Below, piece by piece: positions 47,050 through 59,000 of a stretch of DNA of 64,000 nt (position 1 is its first letter; every line of letters begins with the position of its first letter). The position numbers and the translations under genes were made by a program. Source of the DNA: Trifolium pratense. Lineage: Eukaryota; Streptophyta; Magnoliopsida; Fabales; Fabaceae. The stretch is taken from assembly GCF_020283565.1 (NCBI RefSeq), contig NC_060063.1, forward strand, positions 32,884,635-32,948,634, in the 5' to 3' direction. The notes beneath the pieces were generated by a model. The model had not been told where the DNA came from. It ran no database searches and saw only the letters and a program-made list of their open reading frames with translations.

Positions 47050-48400
47050 CCTTAAAAAATCTTTTTTTTTTGAACAAGCCAAAATGAGATATATATATAT
47101 ATATATATAAATAAGTATAATAGTCTTTTAGCACAAGACGTACCAATAAGACTAAAACAATGTTACAAATAAAGTCAAAAATACAGGAGCCGAAAGAAGC
47201 TAAACAAGGCCCAAGCAAAGCAAAGGACTAGACCACCAACTGTGGCAGTTCAAAGCTAAAGTACTACTCGTCGCTTTCAACCACCGAAAAGAGAACGTCT
47301 TGATCTTGTCCAACATATGATGCACCGAGTTCGCTGAGCCTGTAAACAAACGATGATTTCTTTCGTTCCACATAACCCAGACACACGCCAACCATACGAG
47401 CTGCATGAAAGAACGTCGGGCTCTAGAACCACCTGCTGAATCAGTAAACTGAACAAAGTGTTCTGGAAGATTCTGAGCAGTCACCAAAGAAGACCCAATC
47501 CAGGAGCTGACAAGGGGCCACATGAGACCAAAAGAACTGCAATTGAGAAACAAGTGCTGAGCTGACTCAACCTCTCCACAACCAGAGACACAGAGATGAG
47601 CCTCCGTAGATAAAATCCCTCGAATAACCAGGTTTGCTTTTGTAGGTAACCTGTCCCGCAAGAGTCGCCAGGCACATATGGAAACCTTCAAAGGAACCTG
47701 GCGATGCCAGATAAGTCCTGACGCAGCATCTAAAGTAATTGTATCCTGAGTCGTCAAAAGCTGATAAGCACCACGAACCGTGTAACCATCATCCGAGTCA
47801 ACCCGCCACTGCCACCTATCTGAAACATGATCCTGCAAAGAGATGGTGAGTAGATAAGCCTGACACTCCCCCAGCAACTCCTCCTCCCACGCCCTCAACT
47901 GACGCCGCCACTCCCACGCCTCCCCTCCAGCCTCCCACCCACGCAAAAACATCTCAGCCACTGAAGCCGATTTGTTTTCTGCCAGATCAAACAACCGCCC
48001 ATACCGATCCCTCAACGAAGTACCATCCACCCAGGGATCAGTCCAGAAAAAGGTGTCTGACCCATCTCCCACCTGTCTCAAAACACACTCTCTAAACCAC
48101 CCTCTCCCTGCCTCACCTCCACCATCCCGAATGCGCGCCAACTCCCTCCACCAAGTCGACCCACGCGCACCACCCTCACACAACCTCCCTCTCTCAACCC
48201 CATAACGTCCTGCCAACACTCGGAACCACAAACCCTCTCTATCCACGAGCATCCTCCAGCACCACTTGCCCAACAAGGCCAAGTTAAACTCCCTCAACTG
48301 CCTAACCCCCAAACCCCCATAATCCTTACGCAAGCAAATAGTATTCCAATTAATCCAAGACACTTTCCTAATATCCTCACTTCCCCCCCAAAAAAATTAT
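47050..48400 (-). mobile_element. 5'-truncated L1-type LINE
   Basis: This is the last 1.35 kb of the same LINE family as 9933-16542. The plus strand shows a T-tract at 47060-47071, which is the A-tail. The sequence opens at about 48400 in the T7G7 run inside the ORF2 region. Truncation at the 5' side is typical of target-primed reverse transcription. No target duplication could be matched. Confidence 0.85.
47200..48363 (-). CDS. LINE ORF2 C-terminal fragment (zf-RVT), open frame
   Basis: The 387-residue frame corresponds to the out-of-frame end of the complete LINE, with GLGVRQLREFNLALLGKWCW, SDTFFWTDPWVDG and CVSGCGEVESAQHLFLNC. The frame continues upstream through SEDIRKVSWINW to the truncation point. 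Here the T-run has seven T and the frame is uninterrupted, which identifies the extra T in the full copy as a mutation. It lacks endonuclease and reverse transcriptase domains and cannot act alone. Confidence 0.8.
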   Translation of the reverse strand: MSWINWNTICLRKDYGGLGVRQLREFNLALLGKWCWRMLVDREGLWFRVLAGRYGVERGRLCEGGARGSTWWRELARIRDGGGEAGRGWFRECVLRQVGDGSDTFFWTDPWVDGTSLRDRYGRLFDLAENKSASVAEMFLRGWEAGGEAWEWRRQLRAWEEELLGECQAYLLTISLQDHVSDRWQWRVDSDDGYTVRGAYQLLTTQDTITLDAASGLIWHRQVPLKVSICAWRLLRDRLPTKANLVIRGILSTEAHLCVSGCGEVESAQHLFLNCSSFGLMWPLVSSWIGSSLVTAQNLPEHFVQFTDSAGGSRARRSFMQLVWLACVWVMWNERNHRLFTGSANSVHHMLDKIKTFSFRWLKATSSTLALNCHSWWSSPLLCLGLV

Positions 48401-49094
48401 ATTTTTTTTGTTGAATAATAAAAAAATTCTACACAACAACTTTATTTAAAATAAAAAACTGTATAAATATATTTAATTTTTCGAAATATAATTTATTTTT
48501 GTGTATATGGAGAGCATGCATTACTTCTTAACATGTATTATATAATAACATTTAGAATAAAATATCTTTATATTATTTTAGCGTATATGGAGCATGTATT
48601 ATATTTTAACATGTATCATATAATAACATTGAGAATAAAATATCTTTATATTATTGTACATAGATTATATAATAATATTGATGATAAAGTATATTTTCCA
48701 AAATTGGGATTTGGGTTTTAAAACAATTCTATATTAAAAAAATAAAAAATAACACAATAAGCCTTGAAAGGTAATATAAATATAAAATTGTATTATAAAG
48801 TTGTATTGTTATAATATATTTCTATTTAATTGTATTATAAAATATTTATATTTTTCAACTAAATATTTTGATAGTCAATCATAATTAATTATGATTTTTC
48901 AATTTATAATTTATTTCTATTTTGCATTTCCTTTTTGAATTTCTATGAAAATTGAGTAGAATAACCATGAAAGGTTAAGAGCATGACAAATCATCCTTCA
49001 AAGAATAAGAGAATGCCACGCGTGTATTGAGGAACTGTGAGCTTGACATCTAAGAATTTGATATGGAGAGAGAAACTCGCAAACTAATAAATAA
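48401..49094. other. AT-rich spacer with a 77-bp direct duplication
   Basis: A phrase of the type ATGGAGCATG...TAACATGTATYATATAATAAC...AATAAAATATCTTTATATTATT occurs twice, at about 48510 and 48587. No gene is seen. Confidence 0.5.
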
Positions 49095-51075
49095 CTAGTT
49101 TAACTTACCCGTGCGATTGCACGGGTTAATGTTCAATGGAAAATATAAATTATTAAAATTTTATTATTTTGTGATTTTTTAATTATTTATAAAATTATTT
49201 TTTTTATTTAATGTAATTTATTTAAATATAAAAAATAATACTTTTTTAGTGATTTTAAAAGGGAAGCAGGGTGGAGAGTGATCTTTCACTCCCATGTTAT
49301 TTTTTTTGTCAGTCGCAACTCTAACTTTTTTTATTATTTAATCATTTAAAATAATCATTGTGTTAAATTTATATATAGTTACATCGATAATTCAACTAAT
49401 AAAAAATTTCCATAAAAATATTTAAAAAACAATTGGGGAAAAAGACAAATTAATTTCCTTGATTTTACGAAGTTAAATTTATGTTCCTGAACTATCATCT
49501 CAACTATTATTTACATAGGATAAAATTATATAATCATGTAAAATTCTATCTAAAGTTCGTGTAAATTAAATATTCATTCCCCGTATGTTGCAAAATAATC
49601 GTGTGAAATATTCATTCTCCGTAAATTGTCAGAAATTAGAATAAAGATCGAAATAGGAAGAACATCGAAATTGTAAATATGATTTAATATTAATTTTATA
49701 ATAATTATCTGATTAGTTAAGTCTGTGTTTGTCATAAAAAATAATAATGATTATCTGATTGATAAATTATAGGACAAAATGATCTTGTTTCCATTTTTTT
49801 TTTGTAGAGTCTTGTTTCCAAACTTTAATAGTAATTAATCATATTAATAATTAATTGGGATTGATTTAATTAAATATATTTCAAAAATTAGTGGATTAAT
49901 AATTAAAACTTTCCATATTTAATGTTTCAGTTAAATCAAGACATGAATATAGACATTGTTCATATAAAATAATCTGGTCAATAAATTATTTGATTTATTC
50001 TATATTTGATTTTTTTTAAGAAATTTACAATAATGTGCATGAATATCTATTTTTTGGTGGAGCACATTAATGTAAATTAATCGACAATAAATAATTAAAA
50101 AAATTCTAAATTGGAAATAACGATTTTTGCCAAATAAAGTAGATGAAGTTCAACTTTAGAATTTGATTTATAATGATAATCGTCATATTGCTAAATAATT
50201 GACTTTATAAAAATTAATATAGTACATGAATTAATGCTAATTGAAAAGGTTGTGAGAAAATGACATCTCAACAAATGCTTATAGAGAACATCCGCATCAT
50301 TTTGAGGAGGAATAAAAATTATATAAGAAGTGATGATTAATGTTTTTTCTCGTGAGATCTTGAAATTGAACCCCAAACTATAAATATTGGCTAAATTACA
50401 AAATACAATCATTAAACCTAAAACTACAAATCGTTCTATATAATAGACATAATTAAATTATTGAAATATAGCATCGAATTTCTTGTTGCATGAAAAATTA
50501 TGCTTGTAATTGTTCCATCTAAAATAACGACTATGTCCTTAGGATCATGGATCAATATGGATTTAACGCATAAAAAATCACCTGAATCACATGAAAAAAA
50601 AAATTAGATCATGAGAAAAAAATATGAAAGAAAATACAGAAGAATAAAAGAAAGAAAGAATGATGGGAGAAAGTTGGAAAAAATGTATCAGAAGAGTTGT
50701 TTATATTTATACTGAAATGTGGAATACAATATTAATTAACATTCCTTAATTTGTTATTTTGGTTCGTACCATGATATAATTAGTAACAGAGTATTAAAAC
50801 AATTAAATAGAAAACGTGTAATAATTAAGACAATTGTGAGAATGGTGGTAGTGATTGATTAATAATATAAGATCAAATTAAGTAAGAAGATAAGATCGAA
50901 ATCAAAATCAACCAAAATTGGATATGTAAACCTTAAGGAGTTTTAACCAAACGACACATAAGCAAATGTGGTCTTAGAAGATGCCATGTAAGATTAGAAA
51001 AAAATTGGTTGATCAAGAGAATGTCATGTATGAAAGTTTCCATGAAAAAAAACTCCTAAACATATAAATAATAGA
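49095..51075 (-). mobile_element. Non-autonomous Helitron
   Basis: On the minus strand it begins TCTATTATTTATATG (51075) preceded by A. It ends with a perfect hairpin, CCCGTGC-AATC-GCACGGG (49125-49108), then TAAGTTAAACTAG and a flanking T. These are the expected Helitron ends with A|T insertion. At about 2.0 kb it has no RepHel coding frame. A diverged relative lies at 43950-46990. Confidence 0.6.
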
Positions 51076-51613
51076 TAGATGATAAATAATATATATAATA
51101 AATTATATATTTGTAGCTCTTTCATCTGGCAACGCCTGATTGCGTGATAAAATCTTCAATTTCGAGCAGCAAAAAAATATGCCACGATGTTGATGGATCA
51201 TGGTGCGATTTTTTTAGAAATTTGCTCTGTTTTGTAATTTCTCTTCAAATTCTTTATGATGTATCAACTCTTGCTATAATCATCTCTAAACCATGTATTT
51301 ATACTAAAAACTTATTAAAATACTATAAAACTGCTACTCAAAATATAGAATGACGGACTGTCATCAATTGGGGCATATTCTAAAGGAACAAAATATATGA
51401 GTGAATTTTATGGTAAAGAATAGATCACATTTGAAGTATTCTACCCATTAAATTTGCCTCGATCTGACTTGGAGTACCTCATTTTGATAGATAAACTTAA
51501 AACTTAACTTATACTTATTAATTTTATTTTGTTTTCCTCTTTTGTGTTAGTTAAAAAAAGTAGATTTTATACAATAAAATATATACACCAAAGGATAAAA
51601 TAAAAATCAGATA
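51076..51613. other. AT-rich spacer
   Basis: Nothing recognised. A 69-codon frame (51144-51353) has no visible motif. Confidence 0.4.
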
Positions 51614-51908
51614 CTCCCTCCGGTCCTTTTTATAAGGAACACTTTGACAAAATCACACAGATCAAGGAAACACATTTAACATAGTTATTTTCATTTAATA
51701 CTCTTATAAATTTAAATTTATTCCATGTATACCCTTATTTAATTACTCTTTCTTCAACTAACTTACTTATTTTTAAATTCTCTCTGATAATAAATAAGGA
51801 CATAAGTGAAATTGAACATTTAAAATATTTGAAAATTGGTCAAAGTTTATTATAAAAAGGACCAATTTTTTTGCCCTAAGTGTTCCTTATAAAAAGGACC
51901 GGAGGGAG
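51614..51908. mobile_element. Stowaway-like MITE
   Basis: Flanked by TA, with ends CTCCCTCCGGTCCTTTTTATAA and the inverse AAAAGGACCGGAGGGAG. It is 295 bp long and of the same family as 34893-35169. The interior shares ACACTTTGACAAAATCACAC. Confidence 0.75.
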
Positions 51909-52773
51909 TATTTGTTTGTTGGTCAAAGGATAAAGTTTATTCAAAGTGAATATTTGGAAGGAGAGTAAATAAAAGGATTTGTTTCAAAATATAGTTGAAT
52001 GTATATAGACTTTTTAAATAATACGTAGTATTGAGTCAAAAAAAAAAAAAACGTAGTACTAAATTTAAAGAATTTCTTTTGGGAAATAAAAGAATTTAAT
52101 TAAATGTCTATTTGTTAAACAAAATAAGTCAGCTTATAACTTATCATATTAGCTTATAAGCTTGATAAAAAGCTTTTGTCAATAGCTTATAGTTTTTTTG
52201 AGATGTTATTTCAAGTAACGTTTGAGCTTATAGCTTATTACAATTTTTTCCATTTTTAACTTATAATTTAATTTCTTGTCAAAAAAACTTATAATTTAAT
52301 TTTGCTAGTTTTTTAAAAATAAAATTACCCACTAAACATAATACATTTTTATGTCATTTTATATTTATCAACCACTTTAAAAGATAATTTTATCAAACAT
52401 TTTAATTTCAATAAGTTAGTTTTTCAGCTATCAGTTATAAGTTAGTTTTTCAGCTATCAGCTAGCTTATTAGCTATAAGTTAGCTTATGTTACCAAACAG
52501 ACCTTAAATCTTTAAATTAAAAAATAATTAAAAGATTAAATTATCTTTTTTAATTTCAAAATAAAATTTCGAAATTTCAGCGGGGTATTTGCTTATTTTG
52601 AAATTTCATGAGGGTATTTAACAAATTTTAAAATTTCAGAGGATATTTATCATTTTACTCGAAACAAAATATCTATTAATAATAAAATTAAAAACAAAAT
52701 AATATAAATAAGAGATGTTTGAGGGAGTATTGACTATTGACTTGTTTCCTCTGTCTCTCCGCAATTTATCTTT
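51909..52773. other. AT-rich spacer with repeat fragments
   Basis: Phrases such as TTAGCTTATAAGCT and TTTTTCAGCTATCAGTTATAAG (52140-52500) look like a decayed MITE. At 52560-52680 a piece of the CCCCCTGAAATTTC family is seen. No gene is supported. Confidence 0.4.
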
Positions 52774-52781
52774 GCAGTTAC

Positions 52782-53510
52782 GAGCGAGTTCAGATATGCT
52801 CCGTTAGCTTATTCTCCATTACCCTCCATTAGCTTTCTCAGATCGTGCCATGTGGCACTCAAATGGTTTAATGGTCAGATTTAAACTCTGAAAATTAATA
52901 TTTTGCTTAATATAAAAAAAAAACATATAACGATTCAACTTGACAGCGATTCTTTCTTCCTTCTGCCGTCTCCGACTTCTTCATCGTTTAACGGCACTGA
53001 TTGACTGCTTTACAAATGTTTTCCACGTTACTCTCCAATGTTTCATGCTTCTTCTTTGTCAACCTCAACTCACTTCCCTCATATAATAACAAATAATTTC
53101 ATCTTTTCTTTTCCTTTATTTATTTTTGTTTTCAATTTCAAATCAGAGAAAAAAAAACGCTTATAAAATCAAATTGTTTCATCAGTTTCCATTGTTGTTT
53201 ATGAGATCTGGACTAGCTCCGACCAGATTAAACCAAAACGGTGTTCTTCGTAGGAGGCGGAGAAAGGAAGAGACTCCGACGTGATTTTTAATCTGGCAAA
53301 ATGGTCGTGGCACCGAGACGGCAACAGGCGGCTGACAGAGTGGGTGAGATCGGCGTGGACGATGAGAAGGAGGAAGTGGTGTATTGTGGAAGCTGGAGTA
53401 TCCTATTACTATGTTTTAATTTAATCTGGACAATTAAACCATTTGAGTGCCACATGGCACGATCTGAAAAAGCTAATGGAGGATAAGCTAATGGAGCATA
53501 TCTTAACTCG
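52782..53510. mobile_element. Mutator-like MITE, TSD GCAGTTAC
   Basis: The terminal inverted repeats of about 100 bp include GAGTTCAGATATGCTCC (left) and its near-inverse GGAGCATATCTTAACTC (right), and further in the pair GATCGTGCCATGTGGCACTC / GAGTGCCACATGGCACGATC. GCAGTTAC lies at both borders (52774-52781 and 53511-53518). The GC-richer centre has short open frames with no motif. Confidence 0.65.
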
Positions 53511-53518
53511 GCAGTTAC

Positions 53519-53976
53519 ATGTTCAAAAATAATGATCAATACAATAGATATTCACGCTTAATTAGTTAAAAGAAAAATGAACAGGGTAGTGAGGCCAATG
53601 GAACCGGCAGCGGCTCCATCATTGACTATTCACGCTTACTCATCTTGCTTCACAACTCAACATTTCTATAATTGCAGTGAGAAATAGCATCTAAACACCT
53701 AAATGAAATCGAAAATATATTAAATCACTTACTCATCTTTACTACATGTGACAAGTCCCTAATTTGAAAAACTATCATAGTATCATTCCTCTTACCAAAA
53801 GATTTCCCTAATGGATCTGAAAAGTCTAAGAATTAGTAAATAGTGATAGAGAACGGTGTGAAAAGAAACCTTCTCCACATTCAAAAACCTATGTCTACAG
53901 CAAAAAAGGGCATTTTTCTAAAAATCCGAAAATGACATATCAAACCTGTATAGGAGGAGGCACATTGAGGGTCAAG
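53519..53976. other. Spacer without a recognised gene
   Basis: Nothing supportable was found on either strand. Confidence 0.4.
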
Positions 53977-53988
53977 GATAGGCTCAGG

Positions 53989-54318
53989 GGTCGGCCCGGT
54001 CCAGCCTGACCCGGCCCGAGGGGGCCCGTTCATATAAAGGGGCTGGCCCGGCCTGACCCGTTAACTTCGTGGCCCGGCCCGCCTAGCCCGGCCCAATAAG
54101 TAAAAGCCTATATGGCCCGATGGACCGGCCCACTAATTTTCAGTTTTTTTTTTTTGAAAAAAAAAAATAGATTCTAGTACTAAATTTATTTTATATCTAA
54201 ATATCCCTATATTTTCTCACATAATCTCCCAAACAATAATATCATCCTCTTTATCCTCATCAAACAAACAAACAAATCTCTAACAAATAATCTCATCATA
54301 ATCCAAAAAGTTTTGTCA

Positions 54319-54362
<44 letters not shown>

Positions 54363-55170
54363 GCGGCCAGTGTCAGTTTGTGTGATCCACATTTTCTATT
54401 TTGCCTTATGTTTTGGTGAGTTTGTTAATAAAAGATTTTTACAGCTAAAAAAAAAAGACGCGTCTTATGTTATGGTGAGTTTGTTAATAAAAGTTTTTTG
54501 CTGCCCAAAAAAAAAATTAAGGGTATTGTTGTTATTATGAAAAGTTCACACCAAATTTTTTTGTATCCTCTTTATACATAGGTATAGATTTCCACCTCGT
54601 ATCTCAGTATTTTATATCTACTTCTAATATAATCAAATTAATTACTACCAAAGTTACTAATTTATCCTTAGTAGTTTTAACTATATTCCAAGTTTTAACT
54701 ATATTCCAAGTTTTATATCCTTCATTGTAATTTCACAACAAAAAAATATAGAAAGAATATAAGATAAATACAATAAAAACATGATATGCTTAGAAATATG
54801 AATAAAACAGATTATAGATAGGAACAAAACACAAATAATAACAATAAAACGATAATTTGTTTTAAAAAAAATAATAAAACGACAAAACTAATAAAAAAGA
54901 TTATATATAATTTATGCGTAAAAATAGGATCAAAATATAACAATAAAAAAATTATAGAATTTTTTAAAATATTTTTTAAATTTTTTAAGGGGCCGGCCCA
55001 GAAGCCCATGGGCCGGCCCATGACGGCCCATGAAAAAGCCTGGCCCGATAAGGTCTGGCCCGATAAGGCCCGGCCCGCTAAAGTCTGGCCCGATAAGGTC
55101 TGGCCCGATAGGCCTAATAGGCCGGCCCAATAGCCCAACCCATTTTGACAGCTCTACACCCAACCCCAAT
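53989..55170. mobile_element. Decayed hAT-like element, GGCCCG-rich ends
   Basis: Subterminal regions with many GGCCCG/CGGGCC motifs face each other (53989-54140 and 54990-55156). The right part contains GGGTTGGGCTATTGGGCC on the minus strand and ends TAGAGCTGTCAAAATGGG, a common hAT terminus. GATAGGCTCAGG occurs at both sides (53977-53988 and 55171-55182). The interior has an (ATT)n tract and AT-rich DNA. Repeats of GGTCTGGCCCGATAA near 55050 make short open frames in both strands. Confidence 0.5.
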
Positions 55171-55493
55171 GATAGGCTCAGGTTGCGCCCAAGGTGGCTT
55201 TTTATGTTGATTTCACTACAGTTTGTGATTACATCGGCTACGTTGCAAAAAAGACAAGATGTAAACATTCATCTAACTACTAACATTGCCATTTAAAGAA
55301 AAATACTTGAACTGATAACTACGGAACTAATAAAACTTTGATTAAACTGATGAGACCAGAGGTGCATGTTTTAAAGCATATAAAGATTTTTTAATGTACA
55401 ACCTACAAATAGACAACTTAATATTTAATGCAGAACATAAACAAAAACAGTTAAAAAACTGTCAAAATGTGAATCTAACGTAAAAGTGGCGAG

Positions 55494-55647
55494 TCAATAC
55501 AAAAAAATCCCCTCAAATGAGATATTACAACCATTCTTCCTCTTTTGGCTTCGTATTTTGTTTATCACAGCAACATGAACCTGTGCTGCTCTCTCAACAG
55601 TGTCCTTTCTCTTTCTTAACCTATTGCGCCAGTTTCCTATTGAACAT
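55494..55647 (-). other. Unassigned basic open frame next to the copia element
   Basis: A minus-strand frame of about 50 codons, with residues such as RKRKDTVERAAQVHVAV and KIRSQKRKNG, ends at 55494. Its upstream side is cut by the copia LTR start at 55648. The composition looks protein-like and it might be the last exon of a gene broken by the insertion. No family was recognised. Confidence 0.2.
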
Positions 55648-55941
55648 TGTTGAACATATACATTGCTTGAAGTTAGCTTGCGCCACAAGCTAATGGTATA
55701 TGGTAGCTGCAGTAAGAATAATGTAGGCTAGAAGTAACACTTGCTTAGCTGGCAAGTTTGTTACAAGTTTGTTACAAGTTTGTTGAAGTTAGTTCAAGTT
55801 TGTTAGAGCTAGTTCTTTGTATATAAGCCAACTTCATGTATCATTACATTTGATCAATTCAATAATAAAGAATCCTTTTCTTCTTTGCTCTCTAATTTGC
55901 TTCCATTATGAGTTTGTTACTCATCTTCTTCAAGAACTTCA
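55648..55941 (+). repeat. 5' LTR of the copia element
   Basis: The 294-bp LTR starts TGTTGAAC and ends near CTTCA, three bases before the primer-binding site. It contains a TATA-type box and a short imperfect hairpin (GTAACACTTGC...GCAAGTTTGTTAC) at 55733-55763. The first 93 bp recur at 60447-60539. Confidence 0.8.
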
Positions 55942-55944
55942 TGA

Positions 55945-55956
55945 TGGTATCAGAGC
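55945..55956 (+). promoter_or_regulatory. Primer-binding site (initiator tRNA-Met)
   Basis: TGGTATCAGAGC is complementary to the 3' end of plant initiator tRNA-Met, the usual primer for Ty1-copia reverse transcription. Confidence 0.9.
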
Positions 55957-56006
55957 TCTTCTGAGCTCTGCTGCGCATCCCTCTCGTTTTTTTCCTTGTT
56001 TTCGTT

Positions 56007-59000
56007 ATGGCTCGCGGTGGTCACAACAACACCGCCGGTGGCAGTTCAGTCTTGACCTACACTGAACCTTCTAACAATCCCAGCGACATCTACTATGTGC
56101 ATCCTTCTGATGGTCCTAGCACGGTTGTGGTGAAACCGTTGCTCAACTATTCGAATTATCAAGTTTGGGCGCGTTCTATGCGCAGAGCACTTGGAGGTAA
56201 GAACAAATTCGAGTTTGTTGATGGTTCCATTCCAATTCCTACTGATTTTGATCCGAACTTCAAATCTTGGAATCGTTGTAATATGTTAATTCATTCATGG
56301 ATTCTCAATTCCGTGGATGAATCTATCGCTTCGAGTCTTGTTTTTCTTGAAAACGCCATTGACGTTTGGAATGAACTCAAAGAACGTTTCAATCAAGGCG
56401 ATTATGTTCGCATTTCTGAATTACAGTGTGAAATCTTTGCTCTTAAGCAAGATTCGCGTTCAGCTTCTGAATTTTTCACTTCCCTCAAAGTTCTATGGGA
56501 AGAACTTGAGGCTTACATGCCTACACCTGTGTGTTCATGTCCTATGAGATGCATTTGCAATTCTGGTATTCGCAATGCAAAGGAGCAACATGAAATCACG
56601 CATTCCATTCGATTCTTGACTGGCTTGAATGAGCATTTCGATCCTGTGCGTGCTCAGATTTTAGTGATGAATCCGTTACCTTCTCTTAACAAGATTTTTT
56701 CTCTGGTACTGCAATTTGAGAGACAGTATAATTCCACACATCTAGATGAATCTAAGGTACTCATCAATGCTAGTGATTCGCGTAGAGGCCAAGGCAGAGG
56801 CCGTGGCGCTGGTGGTTATTCTCCAAACAATGGAGGCAATAGGTCGAACACCTTTGGCGCAAAGACTAAAGAGTGTTCTTTCTGTGGAAAATCTAATCAT
56901 GTTGTTGAGAATTGCTATAGGAAACATGGTTTTCCTCCTCACTATGGACGCAATTCAGTTGCAAACAATGCTTCCTCCCAAGCCTCAGAAGAAAGGGAGG
57001 ATAATGATGACACAAAGAGTATTCGAGACAGTAACACTGATTCTTCTTTTGGCTTGACAAGGGAAGAGTATAATCAGTTGGTTAACTTGCTTCATGCTTC
57101 AAAATCAAACAATTCCAATGCCTCCTCTAGCAAGGTGAACATAGCTAGTGGTCATGTCACCTCAGGTATAACAAATCTTGCTTATTCACTCACTAGTTCC
57201 ACATGTGCACAATGGATTGTTGATTCTGGTGCAACAGATCATATATGTTCTTCTCTGAAAAGTTTTAGTTCATATAAATCCATACCTCCTGTTCATATCA
57301 AGTTACCTAATGGTAATGCATCTGTAGCAAGATATGCTGGAACTATTTGCTTTTCACCAGAATTCCTTGTGCAGCAAGTTTTGTATGTTCCAGATTTTAA
57401 TTTGAACCTGATTTCTGTGCCTAAACTTTGCCTTGATAATCAGTACATAGTTAGTTTTGATAATGAAAAATGTTTGATACAGGTAAGGAAGAATTTGAAG
57501 ATGATTGGTTTGGCTAACCTTGTGGAGGGATTGTATCACTTGACCATACCTGATCAAAACATACCTTTCACAGCTTCAACTTCCATTAATGCCTCATCTC
57601 AGCTTCCTTCACCTCATCACATACCTTCTGCAGCTCTTTGGCATTTCAGGCTGGGCCATCTTTCACACAATAGATTGATGGAATTACATAAAACTTTCCC
57701 TTTTGTAATCCCTGATAATAATTCAGCTTGTGACATATGTCATTATGCTAGACATAGAAAGTCAAAATTTACTCTTAGTAACACTAAAGCAAATAAATGC
57801 TATGAATTGTTTCATTTTGATATTTGGGGTCCCATTTCTACCACTTCTGTTAATGGTCACAGATATTTTCTTACAGCCCTTGATGATTATAGTAGATTCA
57901 CATGGATAATATTGTGTAAAGCTAAATCTGAAATACCTAAACTTGTTCAGTCCTTTATAAACATGATTGAAAATCAATTTGAATGTCATGTTAAAACTAT
58001 AAGAACAGATAATGGACCAGAATTCTTAATGCCTGCTTTCTTTGCTTCTAAAGGCATTATACATCAGACTACTTCTGTAGAAACACCACAACAGAATGGA
58101 CGTGTTGAACGAAAGCATCAACACATCTTGAATGTTGGTAGAGCCCTTCTTTTTCAATCCAAACTCCCTAAACAGTTTTGGTCATATGCAGTTTTGCAAG
58201 CCACATATGTAATCAACAGAATTCCCAGTCCTTTGTTAAACAACAAATCTCCTTATTTCCTTCGTTTTAATAAACATCCTGATATGAATGAATTGAAAGT
58301 TTTTGGCTCATTATGCTATGCTTCCACTATCCAAAATCATAGAACAAAACTTGATCCTAGAGCTAGAAAATCTGTTTACTTGGGACACAAGCAAGGTGTG
58401 AAAGGTGCTCTTTTGCTTGACCTCAACACTAAAGCCATTTTTCTCTCTAGAAATGTCACTCACTATGAACATATTCTACCTTACCAAAACCCTAATCCTA
58501 CATTCCATTGGGAATATCACTCAGATTCTGCACAATCTGATGATACTCCAACAACACCATTTGTTGATGTCATTGAACCTTCACACATTCCATCTGCCAC
58601 TCCATCCATTCCTCCCATCATTGACCAACCTTCACCATCACTTTCTAACCCTGACACTGGCACCAATGATCATACTACAGATCATGGTGACACTAACCCT
58701 ATACCTAACAATGATCATCTGAGAAGATCCACTAGACCAACACATAGACCAACACACTTGTCTGATTTTGTTTGCAATCTCTCTACAGGTTCAGTACAAC
58801 CATCATCTCCAGGTATTTCTTATCCCATCTCTCATTTTCATTCTTGTACTAACTTGTCTGCTACTCATAGCAAGTTTGCATTGTCCCTAACCACTGATGA
58901 TGAGCCAGTCAGTTATCACCAAGCTAGTATGCAAGAATGTTGGGTTGAAGCTATGAATGCCGAACTTCAGGCTTTACAACAGAACAAAACATGGATATTT

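Noticed and set aside
54812..55268. Open frames with repeated SGQTLSGQ or GPDLIGP segments
   Set aside because: They are translations of GGTCTGGCCCGATAA-type repeats at the end of a decayed hAT element.
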